Below, piece after piece: positions 17,779 to 27,980 of a stretch of 64,000 nucleotides of DNA. The DNA lies in NCBI GenBank assembly GCA_000435335.1, contig FR891324.1, forward strand, positions 1 through 64,000, in the 5' to 3' direction. Made by a program: the position numbers and the translations under genes. Source of the DNA: Clostridium sp. CAG:964. GTDB lineage: Bacteria; Bacillota; Clostridia; Oscillospirales; Acutalibacteraceae. The first letter of the stretch is position 1. The number at the start of each line of letters is the position of its first letter. The notes under the pieces were generated by a model. The model made no database searches. It worked only from the letters and a program-made list of their open reading frames with translations, and was not told the DNA's origin.

Positions 17779-19482
17779 TTATTTCTGTACTGACCGCAAA
17801 TACTCTTCCACTTCCTTTTCGGTTTCCAGCTGCATAGTCCTTTGTGCTACCTGCTGTGCCTCCTGCTGTGTCCACATAGAAATCACCTTTCTTGTTGCCA
17901 AAACCGAGGTGGCACTTACACTGAATTCACTTAAACCAAACGCAACAAGCAAAGGTATCATAAGCGGATCTGCCGCTGCTTCACCGCACATACCTACCAT
18001 TATGCCCTCTTTGCTGCCGCACTCTATTATATGCTTAATAGCACGCAGTACAGCCGGGTTATATACAGAGTACAGGTACGCAACATCTGCATTGCCACGG
18101 TCTACGCACATAGTGTACTGTGTAAGGTCGTTTGTACCAATGCTGAAGAAGTCTGCTTCCTTTGCAAGCAGGTCTGCAACCATAACCGACGCAGAGGTTT
18201 CCATCATTACGCCAACCTGAATTTCCTTATTGTATGCAATGCCCTGACTGTCAAGGTCTGCCATTATTTCCTTTACCAAGGCTTTTACGGCTCTTATTTC
18301 ATCTACACAGGTTACAAGAGGCACCATAATTTTTATGTTGCCAAATGCACTTGCCCTAAGCAATGCCCTAAGCTGCGTCTTGTAAAGCTGTGTATTTTCA
18401 AGGCAAAATCTAACCGCCCTAAAGCCCAAAAACGGGTTTTCTTCTTTTTTTAGGCCTAGGTATGGTATCTCTTTGTCGCCGCCAATATCCAGTGTTCTTA
18501 TAATAAGCGGCTTGTCCTTTAGCACCAACGCCGCTTTTTTGTACGCCTCAAACTGCTGTTCCTCGGTAGGCATAGAGTCGGAATCCATAAACAAAAATTC
18601 TGTTCTAAACAGACCTACACCCTCGCCGTCACACTCTACTACCTGTTTAGCGTTGTCCGGGTTACCTATGTTTCCTACCAGCTCTACCACCCTGCCGTCT
18701 GCTGTGGCGGTAGCCATACCGATATATTTCTTAAGCTCTTCCTTTTCTTTTAGGAACTTGTTACGCTTTTCTGTGTAATCTTTTAGCTGTTTTTCTGTAG
18801 GTGCGTCAATAACTGTACCCTTTGAACCGTCAATAATTACCTGTTGTCCGTCTGCCAGCTTTTCAACTACACCCGCTACACTTAGTACAGCCGGAATTTC
18901 CAGTGCCCTTGCCAAAATAGCCGAGTGTGAGGTTTTTCCGCCTGTTTGTGTAATAATGCCTGCTATGTTTTCTTTTACAATACCTGTTGTCATAGACGGT
19001 GTAAGGTCGTCAACAACTATTATTGTGCCCTTTGGGGCCTTGCTTATGTCTGCCTCCTCTATGCCGAGCAGCACCGAAAGCATACCCTTTTTTATGTCCT
19101 TAACATCTGTGGCACGCTGCATTGTCAGCTCGTCACCGGTAGACTCAAACATTGTTATAAACATATCACAAATGGTTTCAAGAGCCTTTTCTGCACTGCT
19201 GCCTGACTGCATTTGCTTTTCTATTTCAGAATTCATATACGGGTCTTGCAGCATAGCGGCGTGTCCCATAATTATTTCTGCTTCTTTTTCGCCTACAGAG
19301 CTTTTCATTTGCTCTGCCTTTGCCATTGTATTCTCTACAAATTTATTTAAAGCCCGCTTATATCTTTCTATTTCCTGTTCAGGTGTGGCGTCGGTGGTTG
19401 GTGCGTAGCTTAAAGCCTGCTCCTTAATTATCATAACCCTGCCTATGCCGATACCTGAGGATGCGCCAATACCGTTATACAT
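17779..19482 (-). CDS. ptsI: PTS enzyme I (phosphoenolpyruvate-protein phosphotransferase)
   Basis: Takes phosphate from PEP onto a histidine and passes it to HPr, the first general step of the phosphotransferase system. The 567-residue length is normal. The phospho-histidine is H186 in GGKTSHSAILARA, and the C-terminal PEP-binding domain has MVGMCGEAAADP with Cys499. Residues 1-20 (MYNGIGASSGIGIGR) are the usual EI start. Last gene of the fruR-fruK-fruA-ptsH-ptsI strand, about 105 bp after ptsH. A CCGGG hairpin in that gap may tune EI relative to HPr. Confidence 0.96.
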   Translation of the reverse strand: MYNGIGASSGIGIGRVMIIKEQALSYAPTTDATPEQEIERYKRALNKFVENTMAKAEQMKSSVGEKEAEIIMGHAAMLQDPYMNSEIEKQMQSGSSAEKALETICDMFITMFESTGDELTMQRATDVKDIKKGMLSVLLGIEEADISKAPKGTIIVVDDLTPSMTTGIVKENIAGIITQTGGKTSHSAILARALEIPAVLSVAGVVEKLADGQQVIIDGSKGTVIDAPTEKQLKDYTEKRNKFLKEKEELKKYIGMATATADGRVVELVGNIGNPDNAKQVVECDGEGVGLFRTEFLFMDSDSMPTEEQQFEAYKKAALVLKDKPLIIRTLDIGGDKEIPYLGLKKEENPFLGFRAVRFCLENTQLYKTQLRALLRASAFGNIKIMVPLVTCVDEIRAVKALVKEIMADLDSQGIAYNKEIQVGVMMETSASVMVADLLAKEADFFSIGTNDLTQYTMCVDRGNADVAYLYSVYNPAVLRAIKHIIECGSKEGIMVGMCGEAAADPLMIPLLVAFGLSEFSVSATSVLATRKVISMWTQQEAQQVAQRTMQLETEKEVEEYLRSVQK

Positions 19483-19518
19483 ACTTCATACCTCTGCTTT
19501 CCTATTTATATATGCCAA

Positions 19519-19543
19519 TTCCGGGAAGCCAAAGCCCCCGGAA
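19519..19543 (-). repeat. Intercistronic hairpin between ptsH and ptsI
   Basis: TTCCGGG (19519-19525) and CCCGGAA (19537-19543) form a perfect 7-bp stem with no T-tract. Possible RNA processing or stabilising element. Confidence 0.45.
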
Positions 19544-19587
19544 ATGACAATCAGAAAATATATACCAATGAACTGCAAAATAAATTC

Positions 19588-19851
19588 TTATTCGCCTAAA
19601 CCGGAATCAATCATTTCTACTGCCTTAGCAAGCGCCTCGTTTTCGTCGGCACCGCTGCACTGTACCTCTACCTCTGTGCCGCACTTAATGCAAGCCGCAA
19701 TAATGTTCATAAGGCTTTTGCCGTTAATAGTGTTGCCGTTTACTATTAGGTTTACATCACTGCCAAACTTGCTCATTGCGTTTGCAAAAACTCCTGCCGG
19801 ACGCATATGGAAGCCTTCTGCGTTTACTACTGTTGTCTTTTTTGATACCAT
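19588..19851 (-). CDS. ptsH: PTS phosphocarrier protein HPr
   Basis: Small carrier that accepts phosphate from EI and passes it to EIIA domains. 87 residues. The catalytic site is His15 in AEGFHMRPAG. Ser46 in INGKSLMN is the regulatory site that HPr kinase phosphorylates in Firmicutes for CcpA-linked catabolite control. Placed between fruA and ptsI in the fructose operon instead of in a separate ptsHI operon. Because this may be the main HPr, the operon could serve all sugars. Confidence 0.96.
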   Translation of the reverse strand: MVSKKTTVVNAEGFHMRPAGVFANAMSKFGSDVNLIVNGNTINGKSLMNIIAACIKCGTEVEVQCSGADENEALAKAVEMIDSGLGE

Positions 19852-19872
19852 AATAGTTCTCCTTTTCTGTTT

Positions 19873-19902
19873 TCTCCACAGCCGTTTTTCAGGCTGTGGA
19901 GA
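19873..19902. terminator. Hairpin between fruA and ptsH
   Basis: Perfect 11-bp stem TCTCCACAGCC with GGCTGTGGAGA and an 8-nt loop. The T-rich tail (TTTGTTTTATTTTT) is on the plus strand, that is, antisense to the operon. On the sense strand the hairpin is followed by A-rich sequence and the ptsH ribosome site. Confidence 0.5.
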
Positions 19903-19950
19903 TTTGTTTTATTTTTACCCGTTAATGAATGTCTGATTAATTGTTTTAAA

Positions 19951-21945
19951 TTACTTCTTTACCTTTGCTGCCTTGTTAAGAGGCTTTTTAAGAATTGCAA
20001 GCATCAGCATACCTGCTATTGCACCGGCTGCCAAGGCCAAAATATAGAAGTACCATGTACCCTGCATTGTAGCAAATACGAACACGCCACCGTGAGGAGC
20101 CATTAGCTTACAGCCAAACAGTGCAGACAATGCACCTGCCACAGCAGAACCTACGAAGCAAGAAGGAATAACCTTAAGAGGTGAAGACGCTGCGTAAGGG
20201 ATTGCACCCTCTGTAATAAATGAAAGTCCCATTACATAGTTTACAGGAGCATTCTTTCTTTCGTCCTCTGTCCATCTGTTCTTAAAGAATGTATTTGAAA
20301 GAGCGATAGCCAGCGGAGGAACCATACCGCCTATCATAACAGCAGCCATAATCATATAAGCCGAATCTGTTGCATTTGCCAGTGACAATGTTGCAAATGT
20401 GTAAGCTGCCTTGTTGAAAGGGCCGCCCATATCTATTGACATCATACCTGCAAGCAATGCACAAAGCGGAACCATCATTGCCGGATTTTCTGCTATTGCA
20501 TTAAGTCCGTCTGACATACCCTGGTTGATAAGTCCCATAATCGGGTTTACAGCACACATTACAACAAGTATGCCGCCCAAGCCCAACAGCGGATAAATAA
20601 GCACCGGCTTAATGCCCTCAAGTGCTCTCGGCATTTTGTCGCACATTTTTTCAATGGCAAGCATTAAGTAACCTCCTGCAAAGCCTGCCAGCAAGCCGCC
20701 TAAGAAGCCGGAAGGAATTGCGGCTGCAACACCTGCAGCTGCGGCTGCGTCACCTGTAAGAGCTGCCGGGTTGGCAAAGGTAGCACCGGAGATTGCCAAG
20801 AAACCGCCTACCAAGCCTACAAGCAAGCCCGGACGGTCTGCTATAGACCTGGCAATAAAGCCTGCCAAAATCGGAACCATTAGGTTGAACGCCACACCGC
20901 CGAGTGTTTTAAACCAATTTGCCGCCGGAGTAACTGTACCAAAGGCACTGCCAACCTCCTGTGCGTTTACACCGCTTATTATGTCTATAAGGAATGCTAT
21001 TGCAATAAATATACCGCCTGCCACAACAAACGGAAGCATATGCGAAACACCGTTCATAAGGTGCTTGTACAGCTGACGACCTACACCCTCGTTTATACCG
21101 GAATCCTCATCCTCAGCGGCCTTTTCACTGTGATATACAGGAGCCTTGCCGTCGATAATTTTTTGGATTAATTCCTGAGGCTTTTGAATGCCCTGCGAAA
21201 CAGGTACGCTTATTAACGGCTTGCCGTTGAACCTTGCCATTTCTACCGACTTGTCAGCAGCTATAATAATACCGTCGCAATTAGCAATTTCTTCCTTTGT
21301 AAGAACATTCTTTGCACCGCCGGAGCCGTTTGTTTCTGCCTTTAGAGGGTATCCCATTTCTTTACCGGCTTTTTCAAGAGCCTCAGCCGCCATATATGTG
21401 TGGGCAATGCCTGTAGGACAGGCTGTTACCGCCAATATTCTGTAGCCCTGCTTTTGCGGCTTTGCTTCCTCTTTTGCCTCGGCACCAAATTTTTCAATTT
21501 CCTTTTTATCTATAATGCTTAAAAACTCATCTTTTGTTTTTGCATTAACTAAGTCGGATTTAAACTTGTCGTCCATTAGCATCTGCATCAGTCTTGAAAG
21601 CACCTCCAAATGAACATCACCGTCGTTTGGAGCGGCTATCATAAATATAAGGTCAGACGGCTGACCGTCCATAGCCTGGTAGTCAACGCCCTTTGGTACA
21701 GTTACTGCCGCCAAGGCCGGCTTTTTTACCGCTTCGCTTTTAGCATGAGGAATAGCTATGCCCTGTCCTATAGCGGTTGAGCATTGCTCCTCTCTTGCTA
21801 AAATTCCCTCCTTGTACTTTGCAGCATCTGCAAGATTTCCCGCTTGCTTGTGAAGCGAAATAAGCTTGTCTATAGCCTCTGCTTTTGAACCTAAAGCTAT
21901 GCCTAGCTCGATACTTTGTTTGCTAAGTAAGTCTGTAATACGCAT
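19951..21945 (-). CDS. fruA: PTS fructose transporter EIIABC
   Basis: Imports and phosphorylates fructose, usually to fructose 1-phosphate. The 664-residue product fuses three domains. IIA (about 1-150) has the phospho-histidine H67 in GIAIPHAKS. IIB (about 168-270) has Cys176 in AVTACPTGIAHTYMAAEAL. The membrane IIC domain (about 290-655) has around nine hydrophobic helices and FVVAGGIFIAIAFL. The order IIA-IIB-IIC is standard for Firmicute FruA. It lies 15 bp after fruK. Confidence 0.96.
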   Translation of the reverse strand: MRITDLLSKQSIELGIALGSKAEAIDKLISLHKQAGNLADAAKYKEGILAREEQCSTAIGQGIAIPHAKSEAVKKPALAAVTVPKGVDYQAMDGQPSDLIFMIAAPNDGDVHLEVLSRLMQMLMDDKFKSDLVNAKTKDEFLSIIDKKEIEKFGAEAKEEAKPQKQGYRILAVTACPTGIAHTYMAAEALEKAGKEMGYPLKAETNGSGGAKNVLTKEEIANCDGIIIAADKSVEMARFNGKPLISVPVSQGIQKPQELIQKIIDGKAPVYHSEKAAEDEDSGINEGVGRQLYKHLMNGVSHMLPFVVAGGIFIAIAFLIDIISGVNAQEVGSAFGTVTPAANWFKTLGGVAFNLMVPILAGFIARSIADRPGLLVGLVGGFLAISGATFANPAALTGDAAAAAGVAAAIPSGFLGGLLAGFAGGYLMLAIEKMCDKMPRALEGIKPVLIYPLLGLGGILVVMCAVNPIMGLINQGMSDGLNAIAENPAMMVPLCALLAGMMSIDMGGPFNKAAYTFATLSLANATDSAYMIMAAVMIGGMVPPLAIALSNTFFKNRWTEDERKNAPVNYVMGLSFITEGAIPYAASSPLKVIPSCFVGSAVAGALSALFGCKLMAPHGGVFVFATMQGTWYFYILALAAGAIAGMLMLAILKKPLNKAAKVKK

Positions 21946-21960
21946 ATGTTTTTCCTCCTG

Positions 21961-22863
21961 TTAAAATTTATTAATAAGTTCAAAAATTTCTTCCTTAGTT
22001 GCCAATCCCTCTGAAAAGGCTGTTGCACTGCCTGCGGCAGAGCCTAATCTAAGAGAATAGCTGTAATCGCCTGTTTCTGTATAGCCGGCTATAAAGCCTG
22101 CTACCATACTGTCGCCTGCGCCTACCGAATTTACTACCTTGCCCTTTGGAACTCCTATTTTTGTTACAGCACCGTTGCTGTCAACAAGCATTGCACCGTC
22201 TCCTGCCATAGAAACAACTACATTTTTTGCACCCATTTCCTGAAGCTTTTCTGCGTAATGTACAATCTCGTCGTCACTTTTCAGCTGTACTCCAAACATT
22301 TCTCCAAGCTCGTGGTTGTTGGGCTTTATTAAAAACGGTTTGTATTTTAAAACATTCAGCAACAGGTCTTTTGTTGCGTCTACCACAAACATTATTCCTT
22401 TGTTTTGCAAGCGCTCCATAATTTTTTCGTAAATGTCGCTTGGCATTGACTTTGGTATGCTTCCGGCAAGTACCAGATAATCACCCTTTTTTAGTCGGTC
22501 AAGCTTTAAAAAAAGCTGCTGCAATGCATCGGAATTAATTTCCGGACCTGCACCGTTAATCTCCGTTTCTTCTGTTGCCTTTAGCTTAACATTTATTCGG
22601 GTCATTCCCTTTTCCAGCTCTATGAAGTCGGTTTTTACGCCAAAGCTCCTAACGCCCTTTTCAAGTGCGTGTCCTGTAAAGCCGGCTATAAAGCCTAACG
22701 CAACATTTTCTACACCAAGGTTACCTAAAACGGTTGAAACATTAATTCCCTTGCCGCCAAACATTATCTCCTCTTTGACTGCTCGGTTTACCGCCCCCAG
22801 CTGTAACGCCTGCGTATGCATAACATAATCAATAGCCGGGTTAAATGTAACCGTATAGATCAT
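21961..22863 (-). CDS. fruK: 1-Phosphofructokinase
   Basis: Phosphorylates fructose 1-phosphate to fructose 1,6-bisphosphate, linking FruA to glycolysis. 300 residues, PfkB/ribokinase fold. The start is IYTVTFNPAIDYVMHT. The first signature contains GGKGINVSTVLGNLG, and the catalytic Asp sits in NSVGAGDSMVAGFIAGY. The start overlaps the fruR stop by four bases (ATGA), showing translational coupling. Confidence 0.95.
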   Translation of the reverse strand: MIYTVTFNPAIDYVMHTQALQLGAVNRAVKEEIMFGGKGINVSTVLGNLGVENVALGFIAGFTGHALEKGVRSFGVKTDFIELEKGMTRINVKLKATEETEINGAGPEINSDALQQLFLKLDRLKKGDYLVLAGSIPKSMPSDIYEKIMERLQNKGIMFVVDATKDLLLNVLKYKPFLIKPNNHELGEMFGVQLKSDDEIVHYAEKLQEMGAKNVVVSMAGDGAMLVDSNGAVTKIGVPKGKVVNSVGAGDSMVAGFIAGYTETGDYSYSLRLGSAAGSATAFSEGLATKEEIFELINKF

Positions 22864-23609
22864 ACCAACACCTCCTTAACCACTGTTATATCTTTAAAAG
22901 CCTTGTCTGCCAGTTGGTCTGTAATTATACAGGTGCTTCTAAGCTCCGCAAATGTAACAGAAAACACCTTGTTAAACTTAGTATGGTCAGCAAGTACAAT
23001 AGTAATCATACTGCGTTTTGCTGCTTCTGTTTTCATTGCCGCTTCTTCTGTATCCGGCGTGGTAAAACCAACTGTTGTTGAAATTCCGTTTGCTCCTAAA
23101 AAAGACTTAGTAAAATTAAATCTTTGCATATTGCAAATGCCCTCTGCACCTACAACTGCCTCTGTAGATTGTTTTAACCTGCCGCCTATTACATAGGTTT
23201 TCAGCCCATTGCTTAAAAGCTTTTTGGCGTGCACTATACCGTTGGTAACAAATGTTGCTTTTGAATCTTCGATATAGTCAATCATACAGCTTGTGGTTGT
23301 TCCTGCGTCTATATATATAAAATCATTGTCATATATAAGTGACGCCGCGTATTTTCCTATTGCCTTTTTTTCTTCAATACACTGAAGCTCTTTAGTAGCC
23401 ACATCGTCCTCGGAAACATCGTATGTTTTATCAATGGCAGTTGCACCGCCATGCACCTTATTTAGCTTTCCTAAATGGTCAAGAGTATTCAGGTCTCGCC
23501 TAATGGTCGATTCAGAGGTGCTTAAAATCTGAGTCAGCTCCGATACAGTTACTGCTTTTTTATTCTCCAGTAATTCAAGTATTGCCGAATGTCTTTCTTC
23601 TGATAACAT
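22860..23609 (-). CDS. fruR: DeoR-family transcriptional regulator of the fructose operon
   Basis: 249-residue DeoR-type repressor. The N-terminal winged helix has VSELTQILSTSESTIRRDL and ends with VHGGA. The C-terminal sugar-phosphate sensor domain has IYIDAGTTTSCM and VTNG. First gene of the operon, so it probably represses its own transcription and responds to fructose 1-phosphate, as known for this family. GGAGG precedes the ATG. Direct repeats that could be its operator overlap the promoter region at 23660-23682. Confidence 0.93.
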   Translation of the reverse strand: MLSEERHSAILELLENKKAVTVSELTQILSTSESTIRRDLNTLDHLGKLNKVHGGATAIDKTYDVSEDDVATKELQCIEEKKAIGKYAASLIYDNDFIYIDAGTTTSCMIDYIEDSKATFVTNGIVHAKKLLSNGLKTYVIGGRLKQSTEAVVGAEGICNMQRFNFTKSFLGANGISTTVGFTTPDTEEAAMKTEAAKRSMITIVLADHTKFNKVFSVTFAELRSTCIITDQLADKAFKDITVVKEVLV

Positions 23610-23632
23610 CTTTTGTTCCCTCCCTGTGGTTA

Positions 23633-23661
23633 TATAATAACATAAATAAAATAAAAATCAA
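23633..23661 (-). promoter_or_regulatory. Promoter of the fructose PTS operon
   Basis: On the minus strand, TTGATT (23661-23656) and an ATTATA/TTATAT box (about 23638-23632) are 17-18 bp apart. Confidence 0.5.
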
Positions 23662-23682
23662 GCATTTTCTTTCAAAAGCATT
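23660..23682 (-). promoter_or_regulatory. Direct repeats at the fru promoter (candidate FruR operator)
   Basis: Two copies of AATGCTT (plus-strand AAGCATT at 23660-23666 and 23676-23682), 16 bp apart, overlapping and just upstream of the -35 box. DeoR proteins often use direct repeats. The assignment is inferred. Confidence 0.4.
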
Positions 23683-23841
23683 CATTTATTTTCGGGCAAA
23701 AGGGTGCTAAAACTCAGAAATTGTCAAAAACAAGCAATTTTATTATTGATTTTCAATAAACAGGCACTATTTTGTTTATTGAAAATTACATACATCTTCG
23801 TCATAATGCACTAGCTGATTTCAAAAAATTTGTGCCGTTAA

Positions 23842-23894
23842 TAGAAAAAACAGCCTGCCGTAAAATACACATTTTCAGTGCAAATTACGGCAAG
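23842..23894 (-). terminator. Terminator downstream of eno
   Basis: On the minus strand, GCTTGCCGTAA and TTACGGCAGGC form an 11-bp stem with one G-U pair and a 21-nt loop, followed by TGTTTTTTC. It lies about 190 bp past the eno stop. The stretch from 23610 to 24083 holds this terminator, the fru promoter and no convincing gene. Confidence 0.7.
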
Positions 23895-24083
23895 CCGTTT
23901 CGTTATGATATTTATAAAAGGGGAACTATAATTAAATACCGTTCAAAATCAGTCAAAAGCCTACAACAACCTGCACCAAAGAAACCACATAAACCGCAAA
24001 AGCTAACAGCCCTTGCATAGTGGAATATAGGTTAAATTGCAAAATATATTATGTGCTATTATAATTTTGCTGTTTGGTATTAA

Positions 24084-25513
<1,430 letters not shown>

Positions 25514-25515
<2 letters not shown>

Positions 25516-25542
25516 TATAATACATCACATTATTAAAATCAA
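25514..25542 (-). promoter_or_regulatory. Promoter of eno
   Basis: On the minus strand, TTGATT (25542-25537), a 17-bp spacer and TATAAT (25519-25514). The -10 box abuts the inverted repeat. Confidence 0.75.
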
Positions 25543-25696
25543 TAGCTTTGCAAACATTTTTAAAATTTTACTTATTTTTAATCATTTAAAGCACCTTTAA
25601 TAAGTAAAAGCCCTGTGTGCCATACCCCGAATGTGGATTACATTGAATTTTTATGGTTTAATACGCCTTAAGCATTTTTACAAAACTTCGCAAATA
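25543..25696. other. Intergenic stretch between the zip stop and the eno promoter
   Basis: No gene seen. At 25600-25618 it contains AATAAGTAAAAGCCCTGTG, close to a segment at 31726-31743 that also lies 3' of a minus-strand gene. Confidence 0.4.
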
Positions 25697-26479
25697 TTAC
25701 GAAAAGGCAGTATCCAATATCATCATTAACATAAAACCTACAGCCACCCCTACAGTGCCTATGTTTGAGTGTTTACCTGACTGGGACTCCGGTATAAGCT
25801 CTTCGGTTATAACATAGACCATTGCACCGGCCGCAAACGAGAGAAAATACGGCAATATAGGTGTTGTAATTTCTGCAAACATTATGGTAAACAGTGCACC
25901 TATCGGCTCTACTACACCTGACACCACACCTAATGCAAAGGACTTTGGCTTTGAAAACCCGCCTGCATTAAGCGGCATTGAGATAATAGCACCCTCCGGA
26001 AAATTTTGTATAGCTATGCCTATCGCCAAAGAAAATGCACCGGCAAAGGTTATGCCTGTGTTATCCAAAAGACAGCCTGCAAAGGTAACACCTACTGCCA
26101 TACCCTCCGGAATATTGTGCAGCATTACAGCAAGCAAAAGCATAGTGTTGTCGGATAGGCTGGCCTTTACACCCTCGGGCTTATTACTGTTTAAATGCAA
26201 ATGGGGAATAAGACTGTCAAGCACCAGCAAAAAAGCTATACCAAGCATAAACCCTGCTAAAGCCGGCACCCAGCTTACAACTCCCTGCTGCTGTGCCATA
26301 TCTATAGAGGGAATTAACAGCGACCACACAGACGCCGCCAGCATAACCCCTGCCGCAAAACCCAGCATAAGCCTTTGCAGCTTTTCGTTAATTTTATTCT
26401 TTATAAAAAATACCAACGCAGAACCAAGGGTTGTTCCTAAAAAAGGAATCAGTAAAATAACAGCACCTTGCAAAATCAT
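25697..26479 (-). CDS. ZIP family metal transporter
   Basis: Probable inner-membrane importer of zinc, iron or manganese. 260 residues with about eight helices. The metal-site helices are complete: HNIPEGMAVGVTF (helix IV) and IQNFPEGAIIS (helix V), and a short His-containing loop (SLIPHLHLNSN) follows helix III. It resembles the ZupT/GufA branch. Its start overlaps the stop of a 44-residue ORF by four bases, and the promoter upstream of that ORF carries a long palindrome. Metal regulation is likely but inferred. Confidence 0.93.
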   Translation of the reverse strand: MILQGAVILLIPFLGTTLGSALVFFIKNKINEKLQRLMLGFAAGVMLAASVWSLLIPSIDMAQQQGVVSWVPALAGFMLGIAFLLVLDSLIPHLHLNSNKPEGVKASLSDNTMLLLAVMLHNIPEGMAVGVTFAGCLLDNTGITFAGAFSLAIGIAIQNFPEGAIISMPLNAGGFSKPKSFALGVVSGVVEPIGALFTIMFAEITTPILPYFLSFAAGAMVYVITEELIPESQSGKHSNIGTVGVAVGFMLMMILDTAFS

Positions 26480-26610
26480 TTTATTTCACCGTTTTTTAAA
26501 CCTGCCATTTTCACAAGCACCTGTGGAAGCCTACGGAGCAAATGCCGTTCCTTTACTGTAAGCGAGCTGTGGCTGTAGTCCGACATTTTTTTAATTACAT
26601 ATATATTCAT
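26476..26610 (-). CDS. 44-residue ORF translationally coupled to the ZIP transporter
   Basis: Reads MNIYVIKKMSDYSHSSL onward and ends AGLKNGEIK. It is basic, with no membrane segment. GAGGAG lies nine bases upstream, and its TGA overlaps the zip ATG (ATGA). It sits directly behind the palindromic promoter at 26658-26715. No family recognised. It could be a leader peptide coupling zip translation, a small regulator, or the remnant of a larger gene. No ribosome site was seen for zip other than through this ORF. Confidence 0.5.
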   Translation of the reverse strand: MNIYVIKKMSDYSHSSLTVKERHLLRRLPQVLVKMAGLKNGEIK

Positions 26611-26657
26611 TCATCATCACTCCTCTATAAAATATACGAAGGCTTTTTAAATTTAGA

Positions 26658-26693
26658 CTATAATAGAGTTAGTCTAAACTAACTCTATTATAG
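26658..26693 (-). promoter_or_regulatory. Perfect 16-bp inverted repeat at the zip promoter
   Basis: Arms CTATAATAGAGTTAGT (26658-26673) and ACTAACTCTATTATAG (26678-26693) with a 4-bp centre. They include the -10 box and the GTTAGT-N4-ACTAAC core (26668-26683) shared with eno. It resembles the binding site of a dimeric metalloregulator; the regulator is not identified. Confidence 0.65.
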
Positions 26694-26715
26694 CACATAA
26701 CCTTTCCGTATTCAA
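26687..26715 (-). promoter_or_regulatory. Promoter of the 44-residue ORF and zip
   Basis: On the minus strand, TTGAAT (26715-26710), a 17-bp spacer and TATAAT (26692-26687). Confidence 0.75.
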
Positions 26716-26724
26716 CACTTAACC

Positions 26725-26769
26725 ATAAAATGAAAAGCAGGCCCTAACCTTGGCGGAAAAGACCTGCTT
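26725..26769 (-). terminator. Terminator of the MsmX-like ATPase gene
   Basis: On the minus strand, AAGCAGG and CCTGCTT form a 7-bp stem with a 21-nt loop, followed by TTCATTTT. Confidence 0.6.
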
Positions 26770-26800
26770 AAATATTCTCTATTTATAGCTTAAACACAAA

Positions 26801-27919
26801 TTACTTTATATCCTGTGGAAGAGAAATATTCTTCTCTGTTTCCTTGTCGAAAATATGAAGTCTGCTTAAGTCAAATGCGATTTTAATAGTATCGCCAGGC
26901 TTAGCCTTTGAAGTAGGAGCAACTCTGGCTGTAACTGAAGCTGAACCAACTGTTAGGTACAGATAGATTTCAGCACCCATAAGCTCAGTAACCTCTACCT
27001 TTGCCTCCATAGCGTTAGCATATCTGTTAATGCTGTCATAATCGTCATAAACATTTTCAGGACGAATACCAAACACTACTTCCTTACCAACATAGTTAGA
27101 AAGCTCAGAGGCTTTTTCTGAAGGTACAGCAAGAGTAATACCGTCAAATGACAATGTGTATGTTTCACCGCTCTTACCAACTGTAGCGTTAATGAAGTTC
27201 ATCTGTGGTGAACCGATAAATCCTGCAACAAACTCGTTAATTGGGTAGTCGTACAAATGCTGAGGTGTGTTTACCTGCTGTACAATACCGTCCTTCATAA
27301 CAACGATTCTTGTACCCATTGTCATAGCCTCTGTTTGGTCATGAGTTACATAGATAAATGTTGTACCCAATCTCTGGTGAAGCTTAGAAATTTCTGTTCT
27401 CATCTGTGCACGCAGCTTAGCGTCAAGGTTTGACAGCGGCTCATCAAGCAAGAACACCTTAGGGTCACGGACAATAGCTCTACCCAGAGCAACACGCTGT
27501 CTTTGACCACCGGAAAGAGCCTTTGGCTTACGGTCAAGAAGATGATCGATGTCAAGAATTCTTGCAGCCTCTTCAACTCTTCTGCGGATTTCTTCCTTTG
27601 GAGTTTTTCTTAGCTTTAGACCAAACGCCATATTGTCATATACTGACATATGAGGATACAACGCATAGTTCTGGAATACCATTGCAATATCTCTGTCCTT
27701 AGGTGCTACATCATTAGCTACAACATCACCTATAGTAAGAGTACCCTTACTAATATCCTCCAAGCCGGCAATCATTCTAAGTGTAGTAGATTTACCACAG
27801 CCTGATGGGCCTACAAGAATAATAAACTCCTTATCTTCAATTTCAAGATTAACATCTGATACGGCTTCAACTCCGCCGTCATAAATTTTGTAAATGTGTT
27901 CAAGCTTTACACTAGCCAT
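26801..27919 (-). CDS. Carbohydrate ABC transporter ATPase (MsmX/UgpC/MalK type)
   Basis: Powers sugar import ABC permeases. The ATG at 27919 (MASVKLEHIYKIYDGG) follows AGGAGG by nine bases; the open extension to 27973 lacks a site. In 372 residues: Walker A GPSGCGKST (37-45), Q-loop in FQNYALYPHMSV, signature LSGGQRQRV (135-143), Walker B VFLLDEPLSNLD (155-166). A C-terminal regulatory OB/TOBE domain (about 240-372) has GIRPENVYD. No permease or binding protein is adjacent. Such solitary MsmX-like ATPases are known to serve several sugar transporters. An extended -10 (27981-27989) precedes it. Confidence 0.93.
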   Translation of the reverse strand: MASVKLEHIYKIYDGGVEAVSDVNLEIEDKEFIILVGPSGCGKSTTLRMIAGLEDISKGTLTIGDVVANDVAPKDRDIAMVFQNYALYPHMSVYDNMAFGLKLRKTPKEEIRRRVEEAARILDIDHLLDRKPKALSGGQRQRVALGRAIVRDPKVFLLDEPLSNLDAKLRAQMRTEISKLHQRLGTTFIYVTHDQTEAMTMGTRIVVMKDGIVQQVNTPQHLYDYPINEFVAGFIGSPQMNFINATVGKSGETYTLSFDGITLAVPSEKASELSNYVGKEVVFGIRPENVYDDYDSINRYANAMEAKVEVTELMGAEIYLYLTVGSASVTARVAPTSKAKPGDTIKIAFDLSRLHIFDKETEKNISLPQDIK

Positions 27920-27980
27920 TTCACAGTACCTCCTAATTCTCCTTGCAAGTAACAGCAAGGTGTATTGTTTCACACAAAGT

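Noticed and set aside
23772..24020. 82-codon open frame on the plus strand between fruR and eno
   Set aside because: Starts at TTG without a ribosome site, is composed of AT-rich noncoding sequence and overlaps the eno terminator.
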